Origin: Lagopus muta
Lineage: Eukaryota; Chordata; Aves; Galliformes; Phasianidae
Direction: 5' to 3'
NCBI RefSeq assembly: GCF_023343835.1
Contig: NC_064435.1
Coordinates: 88,444,788-88,508,787 of the forward strand
Length of the DNA stretch: 64,000 bases
Position numbers and translations under genes: made by a program. Of this stretch, positions 1-13,500 are shown one piece after another. Below the pieces are notes generated by a model. That model was not told the origin of the DNA. It was given only the letters and a program-made list of their open reading frames with translations, and did no database searches. Every line of letters begins with the position of its first letter. Position 1 is the first letter of the stretch.

Positions 1-222
1 TCACCAATGTTGGTGCAGATTTTTACAACCACAGCATGTAGTCTCTTGTTCATCGCAAGCAAAAATGTATAGCTCATGGTGGTGATTGTACTGAAAAATA
101 GTGTTTTGTAGTTGAGAATCTGCTCCATCAAATAATGTTATTGTCCTCTTCATATCCATTGTAATTTCCATGGAAATAAGTAGAAGGAAAATTACTTTCA
201 GAGCAAGCAATATACATAGAGC
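1..222. mobile_element. Mariner-like DNA transposon remnant (Galluhop type), cut by window edge
   Basis: The segment is homologous along its length to 24835-25078. Shared phrases include TAGCTCATGGTGGTGA, TTTCCATGGAAATAA and a terminal ATTACTTTCAGAGCAA. The terminal motif resembles the inverted repeat of galliform mariner elements as I recall them. Only one end of the element is visible; the other lies outside the window. The frame through it is broken and no transposase motif is seen. Confidence 0.55.
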
Positions 223-1054
223 ATCCCACTGATTTCAATAGGAATATCGACATAAGGAAGGAATGTAGGGCTAAGCCTTTGATTCCTGTAGAATTCTTCT
301 TTAACCAAACCAAAATATTATTCTGTGTTTGGATTATGTTCATTTAGAGCACAGAAATTATTGTTTGTCTTTGAGATGCCATTCACATGACAATCTTTTC
401 ATAACTGATTTATGATCATTTATACTACATGCTCTTAGGACTATGTCATGTGAAAAGTAATATTCAGATAGCCAAATATCTCACACGAAAAAGTATATGA
501 CAATCACACACACATGACTGAAAGTCCAAGAAATCACATCTCTCAAGTTGCTCATATCTTTCTCTCTCACTGTTTGTGTTGGTTTCCTTTCAGTAAATAC
601 AACTGCATATCTTTGGCCTGTGCCACATGTCAAATAAGGATAAGAACCTTCCCCTTGGAAGTCAGTTTTCCAATTTAAATGGAGCAGGTATGTAAATGTC
701 AACAGTTTCCCTACATAATGTACACATTTGAACTGCCAGATTGTGCAGGTGTAAGTGCACGGGGTAGGTTGTACATGCAAGAACCCATTTATGGTGATGA
801 GGAAAATGATGTATGGAAAATAAAATGCATTTAAAGCATGCACTGTGGCGTGTACTGACTTTACTAGAGTAATTGAGGGAATTAATACTGAATACCTGAT
901 CTAAGGAGACAAAAATACTAAATAGTCTAACGTCACTGAAAAAGAAGCAGAGAGCAAAGGATTTCCACATTTTTTTCCCTTACAAAATTTTGATGGATTC
1001 TGATCATCTTTTCCTGTGTGCTGTTTTTCTCAGACCCAAAGTAATGATAGAAAA
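223..1054. other. Intergenic, no feature recognised
   Basis: AT-rich single-copy-looking sequence. Two open frames of about 100-120 codons on the minus strand (481-970) show no domain, signal peptide pattern or coding bias that would support a gene. Confidence 0.6.
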
Positions 1055-3017
1055 CAGAATCACAGAATCACAAATGGCCCAGGTTGGAAAGGACTTCAAG
1101 GATGATGAATCTCCAAGCCCTCTGCCACAGACAGGGCCACCAATATCCCCATTTATTACCCCCTCAACCTGTCTTCATAGGGGAGGTACTTCAGCCCCCT
1201 GATCATCTTTGTGGCTCTCCTCTGAACTCTCTCCAACAGTTCCCTTTGTTTCTTGTACTGGGGGCTTCAGACCTGGACACAAAGCTCCAGATGAGGCCTC
1301 ACAAAAGCAGAATAGAGAGAGACAATAACCTCCCTGTCCCTGCTGGCCACCCCTCTTCTGATGGAGCCAGGATACCATTCGCTTTCCAAGCTGCAAAGGC
1401 ACACTGCTGGCTCATGTTAAGCTTTTCATCCATCAGGACCCCCAGGTCCTTCTCAGCAGGGCTGCTCTCAAGAACTGCTCCTCCCAGTCTGTATAAATGC
1501 CTGGAATTCCTCCAGCCCAAGTGCAAAACTCTGCACTTTGCCGTGTTGAACCTCCTTAGGTTCACCCAGGCCCACCTTTCAAGTCTGTTGAGGTCCCTCT
1601 GAATGGCATCCCTTCCTTCCATGATTTCAACCACACCAGTCGGCTTGATGTCGTCAGCAAACTTGCTGAGGGTGCACTCGATTCCCCCATCAATGTTAAA
1701 GAGCACTGGTCCCAAGACAGACCCCTGGGGGATGCTGCTCATTACCAGCCTCCACCTGCACACAGAGCCATTGGTGACCACCCTCTGTCTGCGGCCTTCC
1801 GACCAATTGCTTATCCATCAAGTGGTCCACCCATCAAATCCACATCCCTCCAATTTGGAGATAAGGATGTGGTGGGGGACCATGTCAAAGGCCTTGCTCA
1901 AGTCCAGGTAAATGACATCAGTCACCTTTCCCTTGTCCACCAATGCAATTATTCCATCCTAGAAGGCCACCAGATTGGTTAAGCATGACCTTCCCCTGGT
2001 GAAGCCATGCTGGCTGTCTCGGATCACAGGCTCATTCCTCATGTGATCAAGCATGTCATCCAGGAGGATCTGTTCCATGATCTTCCCAGGCACAGAGGTG
2101 AGACTACAGGGTGGCCTGTAGTTCCCCAGGTCCTCCTTACCCTCTGTCTTATTCATGGCAGGGATGTGACCCTTTCTCCAGACATCCGGGACCTCACCTG
2201 ACAGCCACGACTTTTCAAATATGATGGAGAGTGGCTCAGCAACCACTTCAGCCAGCTCCTTCAGAACCCTGGGATGCATGCCATCCAGCCCCATAGACTT
2301 GTACACATTCAGTCTCATGAGGCAGTCTTGCTCTGTCCTTACAGTGGGGAGGGCGGGGGGGGGGGTTACTGTCCCAGACTCCACTTAGAGGTTTAGGAAT
2401 GCAGGGCTCAGGGATGTGAGAAATATTAGAATCCTGGCTGTCAGTGAAGACTGAGGCAAAGAATGCATTCAATACTTCAGCCTTCTCTTCAACCATTGAA
2501 GCCAGTTCTCCTTTTACATTTACCAAAGGAGGTACACTTGCTTTGGCCTGTCTCTTCTTGCCAATGTACCTGTACAAAGTCTTCCTATTGTTTTTCACAT
2601 CCCTCATCAAGTTCAGTTCTGCCTGTGACTTGGCTTTCCTTATCCCATGTCTGCGAGTGTGGACGGCATCCCTGTAATCTTCCCAGGTGACATGGCCTTG
2701 TTTCCAGAGCTTGTGTGCACCTTTCTTTGCCCTCAGTATGCCCAGCAGATCCTTGCTGAGCCATGCTGGTTCCCTGCCTCCTCTGCCCGCTTTCTTATTC
2801 AGAGGCATGGAGAGCTCTTTTGCTCCCATAAAGCACGCTTGAAGAGTAACCAGCTCTCCTCAATATCTTTGTCTTTAAGGACAGCATCCCAAGGGATGTT
2901 GGCCAACAATACCTTGAACAGCTTAAAGTTCACTCTTCCGAAATTCGGGGTCCTGACACCACTCTTTGCCAGGCCCACATTCCTCAGAAGATCACAAGCT
3001 CAACCAGGGCAACTTTG
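1055..3017 (-). mobile_element. CR1 LINE copy A, 5'-truncated, decayed ORF2
   Basis: The minus strand carries the reverse-transcriptase half of CR1 ORF2 and the 3' end with ATTCTGTG repeats. RT pieces are seen at 2829-2248, 2384-1959 and 1781-1299, including the FADD catalytic motif at 1661-1650 and the [16 protein letters not shown] segment. The frame is broken by a TAG at 1961-1959, a C/G tract length change near 2350 and further changes. About 290 bp of 3' UTR is missing at about 1160 compared with copy B. It is truncated at 3017 before the endonuclease domain. It cannot encode active protein. Confidence 0.95.
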
Positions 3018-4608
3018 AATGCAGACTTCTTAGTGTTTTGCAGTTGCTGGGGAAGTTGTAAATAGCTGGAGTTTAGATTTGAAAGTATGTAACTACTATA
3101 TTTCCATCTGAACAAACACATAATACCTTTTTAAATTCTGTATTTGTCACAGGAAATATTTTTTGCTTGAAGTATGTACTTCTGGGAGTGTGTTAATTGT
3201 CCTGTGCTGTAATATCACTTCTGAAAGGAATATGTCTTTAAATATTAGTGTTCAGTAGGACTGTCCTTAATCTCTGTGTTATAATAAATACTGAACATCA
3301 GACTTTTTCAAAGACTCAAATTGGAAATGTGCTTTTTATCTCACTAAAATGAGTGGAAGCTCCACACGTCATGTGCATTTCAAAGTAGAGAACTGTTATC
3401 CCAAATATGCATTGCAAGGATAATTGGAAAGGATTAATTTACTTCATGGGGATTTGACGGAGATGAATGGTCTGTTGTGCTCTCAGGAAATTGGGAATTT
3501 GGAATTCTTTACTTTTGGTGGTTGAGAATTATCTGTGAAGTTTCTATGCTTGAGTAGTTTTATGTGCATCTGTTCTCGAAGTAATACAAAACAAAAACTC
3601 AGATTTTTCCTGTCTGGAGCTTATTCATATTACTACAGACTTTTAATATGAAAATTTGACTATTGAAAATGTGTTTTCCCTTTGGTTTTAATATTTATAC
3701 AACAGAAATTCTCGCTAGTGTTAAAATGAAATCATATATGATTTTACATTTTTATATGCATATGTACACCAAAGTTTGGAGTTTGATGAAAGCCGGTCTC
3801 AGTAGAATCAGTCTTTGTTATAGTTGTTTTAGATGTGTGCTGTTTGAGGCAGAGATACAGATAGAGGATGTTTTTTTCAGTCCTAGTAGTTAATCAAGTT
3901 CCTGTAACAGTCATCAAATCCCATGGTTTTACCTGAGTTGCTTTGTCCTTATTATTTCTACCCTCCTTAAGCAAGGCAAGTTTCTGCCTCAACATTCTAC
4001 CTTTGACCTATTTGACCTTGTCAATTTCCTTTCTGCTGCACAGCAGGTCAATAATAGTACTGAGCAAGCAATCCTCTTTCTAGCATATTGCCAGATGTAC
4101 AGGAGCTGTTGTAAACTCCCTAGAAAACCTGAGATATGGTGTAATTCTTACGTTCACCTGCTATCAGCTGTGGTGCTATCTCTGAAAAGCAGAGGGGATT
4201 GAGTGGATGCGCTGTGAAAGAACTGATGGAATATCCATTTTAATGCTCTCTCATGAAGGAAGGAACGTTCTGTAGAAATCCAGTCCAGCATGTGTGCTAA
4301 CACAACAGAATTTTGGTCTGCTGGACCTCCCATGGGGAATACTGCAGAGTGGTTACAGTTATGCAGGCTGTTGTAGGCATCTCTGGGCTAATCTGCCCTC
4401 AAAAAGGAGATTGTCTAGAAACAAAACCTCCAGGAGCTGTATTATACATACAGCTTCAGGGAGGAAGGTGTTCCAGAACCCCATTAACTCACCTCTAGGG
4501 TTGCAAAAGTATCCAGTGATGTGGGAGCATCAATAACACCACTTTTTATACCAGTGCTGTGGTCCCCAGTGCTCACTTACACAGATGCACTGTGTAATGT
4601 GTAATAAA

Positions 4609-4639
<31 letters not shown>

Positions 4640-7600
4640 AAAGATGCACATCAGAAGTCTGAATTTCTCCCTCCTTCATAGGAGGAAGGAGAGAATCTAT
4701 TTGAATGTAGAGATTACATGGCTTGTCATCTAGCACAGTCATATAGTTGGACTCAGCTGCAGATTTGAGAAACAACGAAATAATTTGATAAGGGATTCTA
4801 ATTTTATTAGTCTGTGAAAAAAAAACCAAGAAACAACCTGAACAAATAGTGGCAGATACTTAACAGTGGCTATAGAAATATAAAGTAACAAGAAGGATAC
4901 GTAAAGATAGTTTTTTCAACTATGAAGCATGATAAATCAGTAGGTGATTTATGATGATATAAATTATGATAATAATCAAAGGGAAGAGATATTCAAGACA
5001 AGAGCTGCGATGCTTAATGCTATCGTCTATCTTACACTTGCTCTATGTTTAGTTGTGCAGGCCTTTTAAGGATACCTACTGTAGATCCCCATTTTGAACG
5101 AGAATGACAAAAAATTTTACCTTTTTACTCCTTTGAGCTCAGGAGAATCAGTACTGAAGAAGTACGACAAACTATGCAGAAATACTTTGGTAATGCAAAG
5201 CCTATGTTCACTCACAAATATGGTTTTTCATAGAGGATAAGAAATGGCTCAGATCCCTTAGTCAGCAACCAAAGTAACCAAGTGCTTGTCAGATACCAGG
5301 CATTACATTGCCACCAGCAAATCAGGCTACTTGTTCTTCAGACAGCTGACCACTGCCTGCTATTCACAGCTTGGGCTCCGTGTTGCTTTGCTCCTGTGTC
5401 AGCTGCCAGTCTTCTCTGGGTGATTTTCCAAGAAATTCCATTTCTGCATCTCGAAAGTAGCCCTGTTTGTTGATACTGCACATGACTAAAAGGGTATTTT
5501 CATATTTCAGAGCAGTTGAAGCCCCTCAAAGCAGAGGGCTGCGAGTGTGAAAAAGAGATATGTTGTTCCCTAATGGCTTATTACCATCCCATTTGCAATT
5601 CAGATCAGTTATAAATTGACTGAAATTTTTAAACACATAGCAGGCAGTTTAAACTAATGATTGTCTGGAGGTTCACATCTGACATGAACTAAGCTTCTGT
5701 TCAAAACAAATCGCAAATAATTCCTCCCTTAGAGTCAAAATGTCACTTTTTACAGAGCGCATTGTTGCCAGATTTTGTCAGCTCCATTAAAATAAAACCA
5801 AATAAGTAAATAAATAAAGCCACCTAGCTATCCACTGAGTGTACTGAACATAGGGCGACCCTGCTATTGCCCTTTATTTGCAGAAACAGGGCTTTACATT
5901 AACAGGGCTCTGCACAGTCTGCTGAAAGGTCCTTTCTCCCTCAAAAGCCCCAACTGTGGTGAAGGCGCTGGGGTCAGCAGCAGGCCTGGGTTGCCTAGCA
6001 ATCAACAGCAAGCCACACATTGCCCTCCAAGACAATCTGAGCTCTTGCCTCATGCTTGCTCATGCCTGCTTAAACGTTTGCACTGAGGTAGCTGTGCATG
6101 GGTGGCTGCTGGAGGGAATGTGAGCACTGTTGATGAGGCACAGCAGCCTCCCAGCCACAGAGATGTGGTAAAACAACGTAAATCCTTTGTCGTTATACAG
6201 ACAACTTCGCTTGAAGAAGCGATTCAGAATTTGGGTTCAATTCCATCAGGATTTTGAAGTCCGCGCCTCTTGTGATGATAGCAGGGGAAGCTCTTTGAAA
6301 ATGCCCAGTGGGGTCACCGGGAAATGTTTAATGCGTGATTGAAATTGGATTTCCCTTCAAAGAATAAGCCATTTGAGGGGGACTCACTGGAGAAATCTTG
6401 ATGACTTGCAGCTGCTGATTACTAATTTTGTATAGGGAAGTATTTTGCTAATTTCTGAAGCTTATGTAGAAGGGAAAAAAAAATAGGTCAGTTCCTTTTG
6501 ATGTAATCCTTGTGTATTTTTGCTTTCTAGGTGTTGGCCCCAGGGAATTGGTTTGGGAAAGTCTAATTTTTTTTTATTTTCATGCAGTGTTACTGGGTCA
6601 GGTATCCTGGTTAGATATTACTTGAAAGTCTGTGTTACTTGATTGGCTGTCTCAGGCTCAAAAAAAAAAGAAGTTTCTTTTTTCATTTCCCCCCCAAAAA
6701 AGCACAAAGAACCCTCTCATGTACATCAAACTACTTGTTCAGTTGCTATTTATTTAAGTTTTCATCTTGAACTGTGAACTGATATACTTTGTACAGCATT
6801 GCATGTCTCAAAAGTTTTTGCATAGTGCATAGCCTTATTGTTTTGTATTTGATTACCTTTTCAGTCCTTTTTCCACTAACAAGTGTTCCTTAACCATTGC
6901 TAAAATGTTGAGATGATGTAGATACCTGCCCAAGGAAAATTTTATTGTTGGAGAAAGTATGGTGAGATGACAGTTTTTAACCAGCAAAACAGAAATTTTA
7001 ATGAAAACACTGATTTTCTTTCTGAAAATTATGAATGCATAATTCATATGTTTAGGGAGAAATCATTAGGCATTATTTCATTTAGAATGTCACTGTATTT
7101 GTGAGGAGAGAAATGCTGAAACCAAATGAAAGAGACTTTTCTTTGCTAAATGAGAACTTTCATGACAAATTTCCCTACTACAGAATCATTGCATGTTAAG
7201 AAAAAGAGCATATTTTGAAGAATACTTTCCCCATCCCCATTTATTTTTTAATAGCAGATGTTGTTTGTTTGATTTGTTTTGTTTCATATCTGTAAAGAAA
7301 TGGGAAATGTAAAAAAAAAGGCATTTCTTAAGGTATATTCCAAGGTTTATGATCTTTTTGGGAATATTACCTGCTTGTAAGAAGGTTTAGAAAAGATATA
7401 TACACAAATCTCTTGCATATTTTTTACACAAATGTAATACGTTTGTACAGTTGAAATGTGATGCACTTTGTAGTTTATAGAAAAAGAAATGAGTCTCAGC
7501 TAACTGATTATATTAATATAGATGAACTAACTATAAAATGATTTGCCTCATTCAAAGAAGCTTTTGAGTGCTGCCTCTTTCTTCGATATGTCTATGATGT

Positions 7601-9950
7601 TGAAGGCTGAGTTCACATCCTGTTTGCCCTGGCTACACTTAAATGTAAAAAAAAAAAAAAGTCTTGCTGATGTGGTTTAAGGCTAAAACTCCATCAAAAG
7701 CATCTTTCATTGCATGCTGAGTGCTCAGGAGAGCACATGGTGTTTCTTCACCATCTCTCTGTGTTGTGTGTGTTCAACAGTATAGATCCATCAATCTACA
7801 GCTTTGCTCCACTCTTTTGTCCCCAGTCGGATTTATGCTGTGACATTAGCTATATAACATTACCCTTAATTTAGGCTGAAGCAGCACTCTTAATCCCTTT
7901 GATAGAGGCAATACCAGATATGTAATGCTTTGATACCAAGGTGATGTGCATGGTATAAATAATTACACAAATACCTTTAGCCTCTCGGAGTAGCAGAGAA
8001 ACTCTTTTTTGTTTTCTTTTCTTTTCTTTTTGCTTTTTTTTTTTTTTAAGTAATGATTTGTATGCTGCAGAGTTGTCTAGGGGACAGAAAATATCTTTGC
8101 TGAACAATGCTGCTATCCACCACTGTATTAAAAAACCTTCAAGATTTGCTATTATATGAGCCTATGTGTGTCATATATTCACATAAGTCCTGCTTTCTTA
8201 GATGGAATCTCAAGTGAAAATAAAAATAAATGGATATCCTAAAGTCTTTGCAAACCATTTGTGATGCTTTTACTTTACATTTTTTTCATGGTGACATCCA
8301 TCGGAATCTAATCTCTTAATAAACTCAGGCTATACATTGCACTCTCTTCCTTCATGTGGCCCTTGAGAGACAATTTTCTAATACAGTGAAGATGATAAAG
8401 AATAGAGCCTTTTTTATTTTCTTACTTTAGTGCAAGAGGGACACAGAAGAAGAAATTCCTTGTGAGTAGCATAAAAGCCACTTTAAAGAACTGTTGAGCT
8501 GTTTATTGCATTACCTTTGACATTAATATCTCTGATCTGTATTGCATGGGTCTCAAGAAGATCCTATGCACATCAAATAAATTCAAGTACTTTTTGTCTT
8601 ATTAAGTTTTAGTACATGTGCTGTAGTTACAGGATATTGGAACATCCAAATGTTGAGGTTTTAGTTAGGCTTCCAAAGGCTTGAAGACTTTTTTGAGCTG
8701 TATGAACTATGGTTGTCTGTGACATCAGGCTGGAAATCTCCCAGGAATGGCTCCTTGGAAAGATTATTGTTATTTCAATTTTCTAACTAAAGAAAGAGCC
8801 TATTCTAATGTATGAATATTGGTCCAATCCTGCAAACCATTTACAGTACTTTCAAACTTGAAGTCAGCAAAGATAGTGCAATAAAGTATATCAATATATG
8901 ACAGGAATTATTGCTACCTTAGCAAAAGAGTGAAAGGTAAGCCAGAAAAACTGTATTATATTCCACTCTTTTTATATTCCTGTTTCTTACTTACTTGAAT
9001 TATAAGTAAACAGAGTGGGACCTTGTTGCAGAGGCACTTTTTTTTGTGCCATGTTAGGGTACTGTGACGGTGGCCTGGTTGATGACTGTGGGTCTATGTA
9101 TTCTGATAATACTGTAAAAATGCAATAAGCTTCACTAACTCCTGATACATTTAACACTGAATTCTGCAGGGAGGTAGTCAGCTTGATAGTGAGGAAAAAA
9201 AAATCCATCAGTGAATAGGAATATGTTTACAGTTACTCATTTAGCACACAAACTAATTCCTAATAATTGAATGTACATGTATGTTGTGTATTTTGTATTC
9301 TGCAAGCTCCTTTGCAACATGTGGTGTCTGATACAAATGATATGAGCTTCATAGTTTCTTTGACATGTTAGAGTGAGAGCTCTTTGCATTTCTGATGACT
9401 CACATTGTCACTTGTGATTTAATAATTGATCTGTACTCTTCAGTGTAATGAAGCCTGTAATTTATTAAAAGACGAAAAGTGTTCCCATAATTAGTGTGCT
9501 GATATTTGACAGGAAAAGTGAATTTTTGAGGTACTGCTTCTATAAAATCTTGTTGGTAAATGCAATTCGTTGTTATGCTTGTTGAAGCACTTTTTGATAG
9601 CTGTCTGGATAAAATAGGGATACATATTTGCAGTGAACTTGAACGAGTTTTTTCTAGTGTCTCTGCCATCATTTTTGAAATGGTTGTGAAATATACGAGT
9701 TTCCTGTAAAGGTCCAAGACACTTCCTCAGGACTTTTAGTGAGGCTCAGTGTCGGTTGATAAGAAATGAACATTCATCTCTGTAAGTCCGTTCTTGAGCC
9801 AATGACCAAGTGTTTCTGTGACCATGACAGTTTCTATATCCTCCTTTCACTTAGTTTGTTACCATTCATGCTCTGCATTGGTGAAGAAATATAGAAAGGT
9901 ATGTATTGGCCAATACTGAGATATATCACCCTAACAAACAAGAAAAGAAC
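3018..9950. other. Long intergenic stretch, mostly unique
   Basis: Nearly 7 kb without a supportable gene. It holds a (TAAA)n microsatellite at 4603-4642, scattered A/T runs (7648-7661, 8034-8048) and a moderately GC-richer patch at 5820-6180. Open frames here are all short, with no recognisable domain. Confidence 0.6.
4603..4642 (+). repeat. (AATA)n microsatellite
   Basis: About 40 nt of AATA/TAAA repeat with one AAAA interruption near its start. Confidence 0.9.
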
Positions 9951-10555
9951 TCTGGGGAGTAGAAGAAGGAAAGGTAGGGAATGGGGAAGAGAGGGGAAAT
10001 AAGAGGAAAGGAAGGGAAAGGAAGAGGGAAGGGAAGGGAAGGGAAGGGAAGGGAAGGGAAGGGAAGGGAAGGGAAGGGAAGGGAAGGGAAGGGAAGGGAA
10101 GGGAAGGGAAGGGAAGGGAAGGGAAGGGAAGGGAAGGGAAGGGAAGGGAAGGGAAGGGAAGGGAAGGGAAGGGAAGGGAAGGGAAGGGAAGGGAAGGGAA
10201 GGGAAGGGAAGGGAAGGGAAGGGAAGGGAAGGGAAGGGAAGGGAAGGGAAGGGAAGGGAAGGGAAGGGAAGGGAAGGGAAGGGAAGGGAAGGGAAGGGAA
10301 GGGAAGGGAAGGGGAGGGGAGGGGAGGGGAGGGGAGGGGAGGGGAGGGGAGGGGAGGGAAGGGAAGGGAAGGGGAGGGAAGGGAAGGGAAGGGAAGGGGA
10401 GGGGAGGGAAGGGAAGGGAAAAAGGCGAAAGGGAGAGGGGGGACTGAGGAAGAGTTAAGAGGGAATGGGGTAGTAAAGAGAAGGGAAGGGAAAGGGAAAA
10501 GGAAAGGAGAGGGGGAAAGGGAAGTGGAGAAAGGGAAGGGGAAGGGGAAGAGAGA
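9951..10555 (+). repeat. GGGAA/GGGGA pentanucleotide polypurine block
   Basis: Core 10026-10310 is exactly 57 copies of GGGAA, followed by nine GGGGA copies (10311-10355) and then mixed GGGAA/GGGGA to 10420. Positions 10001-10425 contain no pyrimidine at all; the flanks to 10555 remain almost all purine. The long open frames on both strands here (Gly-Lys-Arg-Glu and Pro-Phe-Ser-Leu repeats) are consequences of the repeat, not genes. Confidence 0.97.
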
Positions 10556-13500
10556 TACCTTGCAGTTCTTTTTTGGGCATGTGAATTAGAGGGCAGTATA
10601 CTATCACAACTTATTTTTCCCACAAAGGCAGAGTGTTAGCATGAGATTCTAGTGCTTCTCAAATGATTTAAATGCTAAATGTTATAGTATAAAAAGAATT
10701 AGTGACAAAGCAAGTGACAGGGTTTGATTTTTTTCCAGTGCATGAAAAAGTTACTGATTTAAAGGTGGTCTCTCTACTATCCTTTAATGGCATTATATTT
10801 TCTTGACATTCCACAGAATCTGTACTTGAGTCCTTAAAAATTAACAAAATTTCAAAGAAAGTGGGAGAAGGCTCTGAGCATTTTTTCACCAAAAATCAGG
10901 ACAATTTTTACCGCTTCCGGTTGTGGTGAAAAAAATAAGTAAGAAAAGATACAGTGAAGTGAACATTAAGCACCGTTACCCAGCTGCTTTCATCTCCTCC
11001 TCCTATTCTAATAAATGAAAAGAAAAATTACTGCCGGAAAATATACATTTTTTTAGTGCTCAAGTACGGAGTAATGTCTCTAATTACAGCTGTACAATTC
11101 CAGGGATGGTGGATGTTGTTGTAATGTTAGCTGATAGTCATTGTCATTTGTAAATAGAAACATAAATAGAGTAAGTAGGAACATCAGTTTTCTTGATGAA
11201 CATTTATGTGTATTTATGCTTCACTGGGTTCTCTGGGGAGGAAAAAAAAAAAGGTAAAACTCCATGGTTGATGTTCCTGGTGTTTTCAGACATTGATGTT
11301 TATTTAAACTTAACTTGCTAAAGACTGCTGAAAGATGGAGCAGCATAGGAAACTTCAAAAAAGGTATTACTATATTTAAAACTAGTTTAAAATCTCATTT
11401 TATTGCTTAGTATAAACCTATTGATAGTCAGTATTAAATTTCAATTGAATTGAATTTTGAAGGGCAGTTTAAGTCTTCAGGATTTCCTGAAATAATTTGC
11501 AGCCACAGGTCATTAAGAACTCAAGATGCAAACAGGCATGTGTAAGTAGCTTCATAGGTCAGTAAATCCAATAATTTCAGTGGAAATGTGTGTCTGTGGT
11601 GTTATTCCCATGTATGACTGCAGTATTTTCATTTCTATACTTTATGGTTATATACATAAGCATGATTACTGCGTTAAAATCTCTGACTTAATTTGTAGCT
11701 CATATACTTTTAATTTATAATAAGCATAATCAGTTTAAAAATGTAGCCCTTGGAGAATTCCTGTTGTTCAGAAATTAAATGTAGGTGGTGTGTGTGGTTT
11801 TGTTTATCCCTTGTTGCTAGCATTGCGGATTGCCTTTGAAATAATATTGTGCAAGTAAACTGTATTGTACAGGTGAGTTGCCAAGTCTCTTTTTTTTTTT
11901 CCCTAATAGGAGTTCAACAATTGCAAGCTTTCTCTAGGACCTTAAGAAAAAGAAGGAAAAAAAAGCACTAAAAAGATTTTCACATTACTAGTTCAACACC
12001 TGATTCCAAATGCCAAATACCGTCAGTTTAATCTTCCCTTATTGGCTTTAAGATCAACCGTAAAATTCTTTGTTTGATCCAAAGGTTGGCTGTAATCCTG
12101 GACTCTGGATACAAGTCATGAATATAAGTTAGATTTTCATTCTGCATATCCCTATTGCTCTGTTGTGTGCAGTGATAAATGCCCCCAGTGATAAATTACT
12201 TTGACCTTCATACCATTTAGATTTCATGTCATGAGGTCTTATCTAAAATTTAGTGCCATCTGTGGAAGCTTGAATATCATTTTTAAAGGAACCAGAATTG
12301 AGCCTGTATTTCAGCCATGTGGACCTTTCCTTGCCTTTACTCCTGTTGCTAAGCCATCTTAAATGGACAGGAGTAAATAAAGCAGCAGATATTTAAATAT
12401 CACCTGTCTGGGTATTGAATAAATAATCAGAAAACTAGATGTTTTGAATGCTGAAATTCTGCATATCTAGAATTTAACACATTTGGAATAAAACTCTGAC
12501 TAATTGGTCACAGTTTCTTTCACTTTGAAATAACACGCCCGTGAATTCACTGCTGTATAAAATAAGAGATTGGCTACGTAACTGTTTTTATTGGATGAAA
12601 GACAATGGTTGCTCAGGTCTTACAAACGCGTGTGAATCAACAAAGTATCAGTGAGATAAGAATGCACTGTCTTTACTAGCTTCTGAAAAAAGGAGAATTG
12701 CCAATTGCCTGTATTGTGGTCTGAACATTCAGAGCAGCAACTGCATTCTGGAGGCATTGTCTGTGCCACTTGACAATGAAGGGGGTAGCTTTCAATGTGC
12801 TCGTGGGGTTCAGCAGCTTTCTGTCTCTATGACAGCTGGGATGACTCAGAATATTAACCAAATCAGCTTTAAATACCTCTTTAGCTAAACACTTGCTTTT
12901 CAGATCTTCAGAATCTTTTTTTCGCCGTTCTTTTCTATCCTTCTTTATGAAATTAAAAACACATATTTGTACCAGAACAAGCTTGAATAAAACCAGTGCA
13001 TGCAAGTTTTAAACAATTGTTTTAGCACTGTAATTTTTAGGCAGTTGATGAAAGTAATTGTTTTAGATCTAGTCATATAAGTGTAAAATTATGAATGTCT
13101 GCCCTATTAATCAAGTTGCTTTTGAATTGCAAAGAGATTTTGAGGTAGGAGTTTACTCAGTGAGACATAATCATTTCTCCAGCTCAATACAGAGCTGTCC
13201 CATTATTCATGTTTTCTTTTGAATAAGAACTCACACTGTAATTCTGAGCACTTGTGATAATTATAAAGGAGTTTTTCCTTCTTTTTTTGTCCCTTTAAAA
13301 TGCTTTTTTTTTCCTTCTTTTCTTCTTCTTCTTTTTTTTTTAACAACTGGCATTTTAAAAGAAAATTAAATATTATTATCACATTAAATTCCAGTCTGGG
13401 CACTTGCATTTTGCTTGGCAAATTTTACCATTTGCTTCCATGATTGTGTTGATGTACAGCTGTGCGTTGTTAAACTGCTGTTGTGTGTGCCACAAATGTT

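Noticed and set aside
8987-9208. 73-codon minus-strand frame with a transposase-like look
   Set aside because: I could not match it to any transposase motif, and no second copy was seen in the window.
9931-10623. Open frames of 230 and 202 codons on opposite strands at 10 kb
   Set aside because: Both are translations of the GGGAA repeat, with five-residue periodic sequence; no unique sequence or gene structure.
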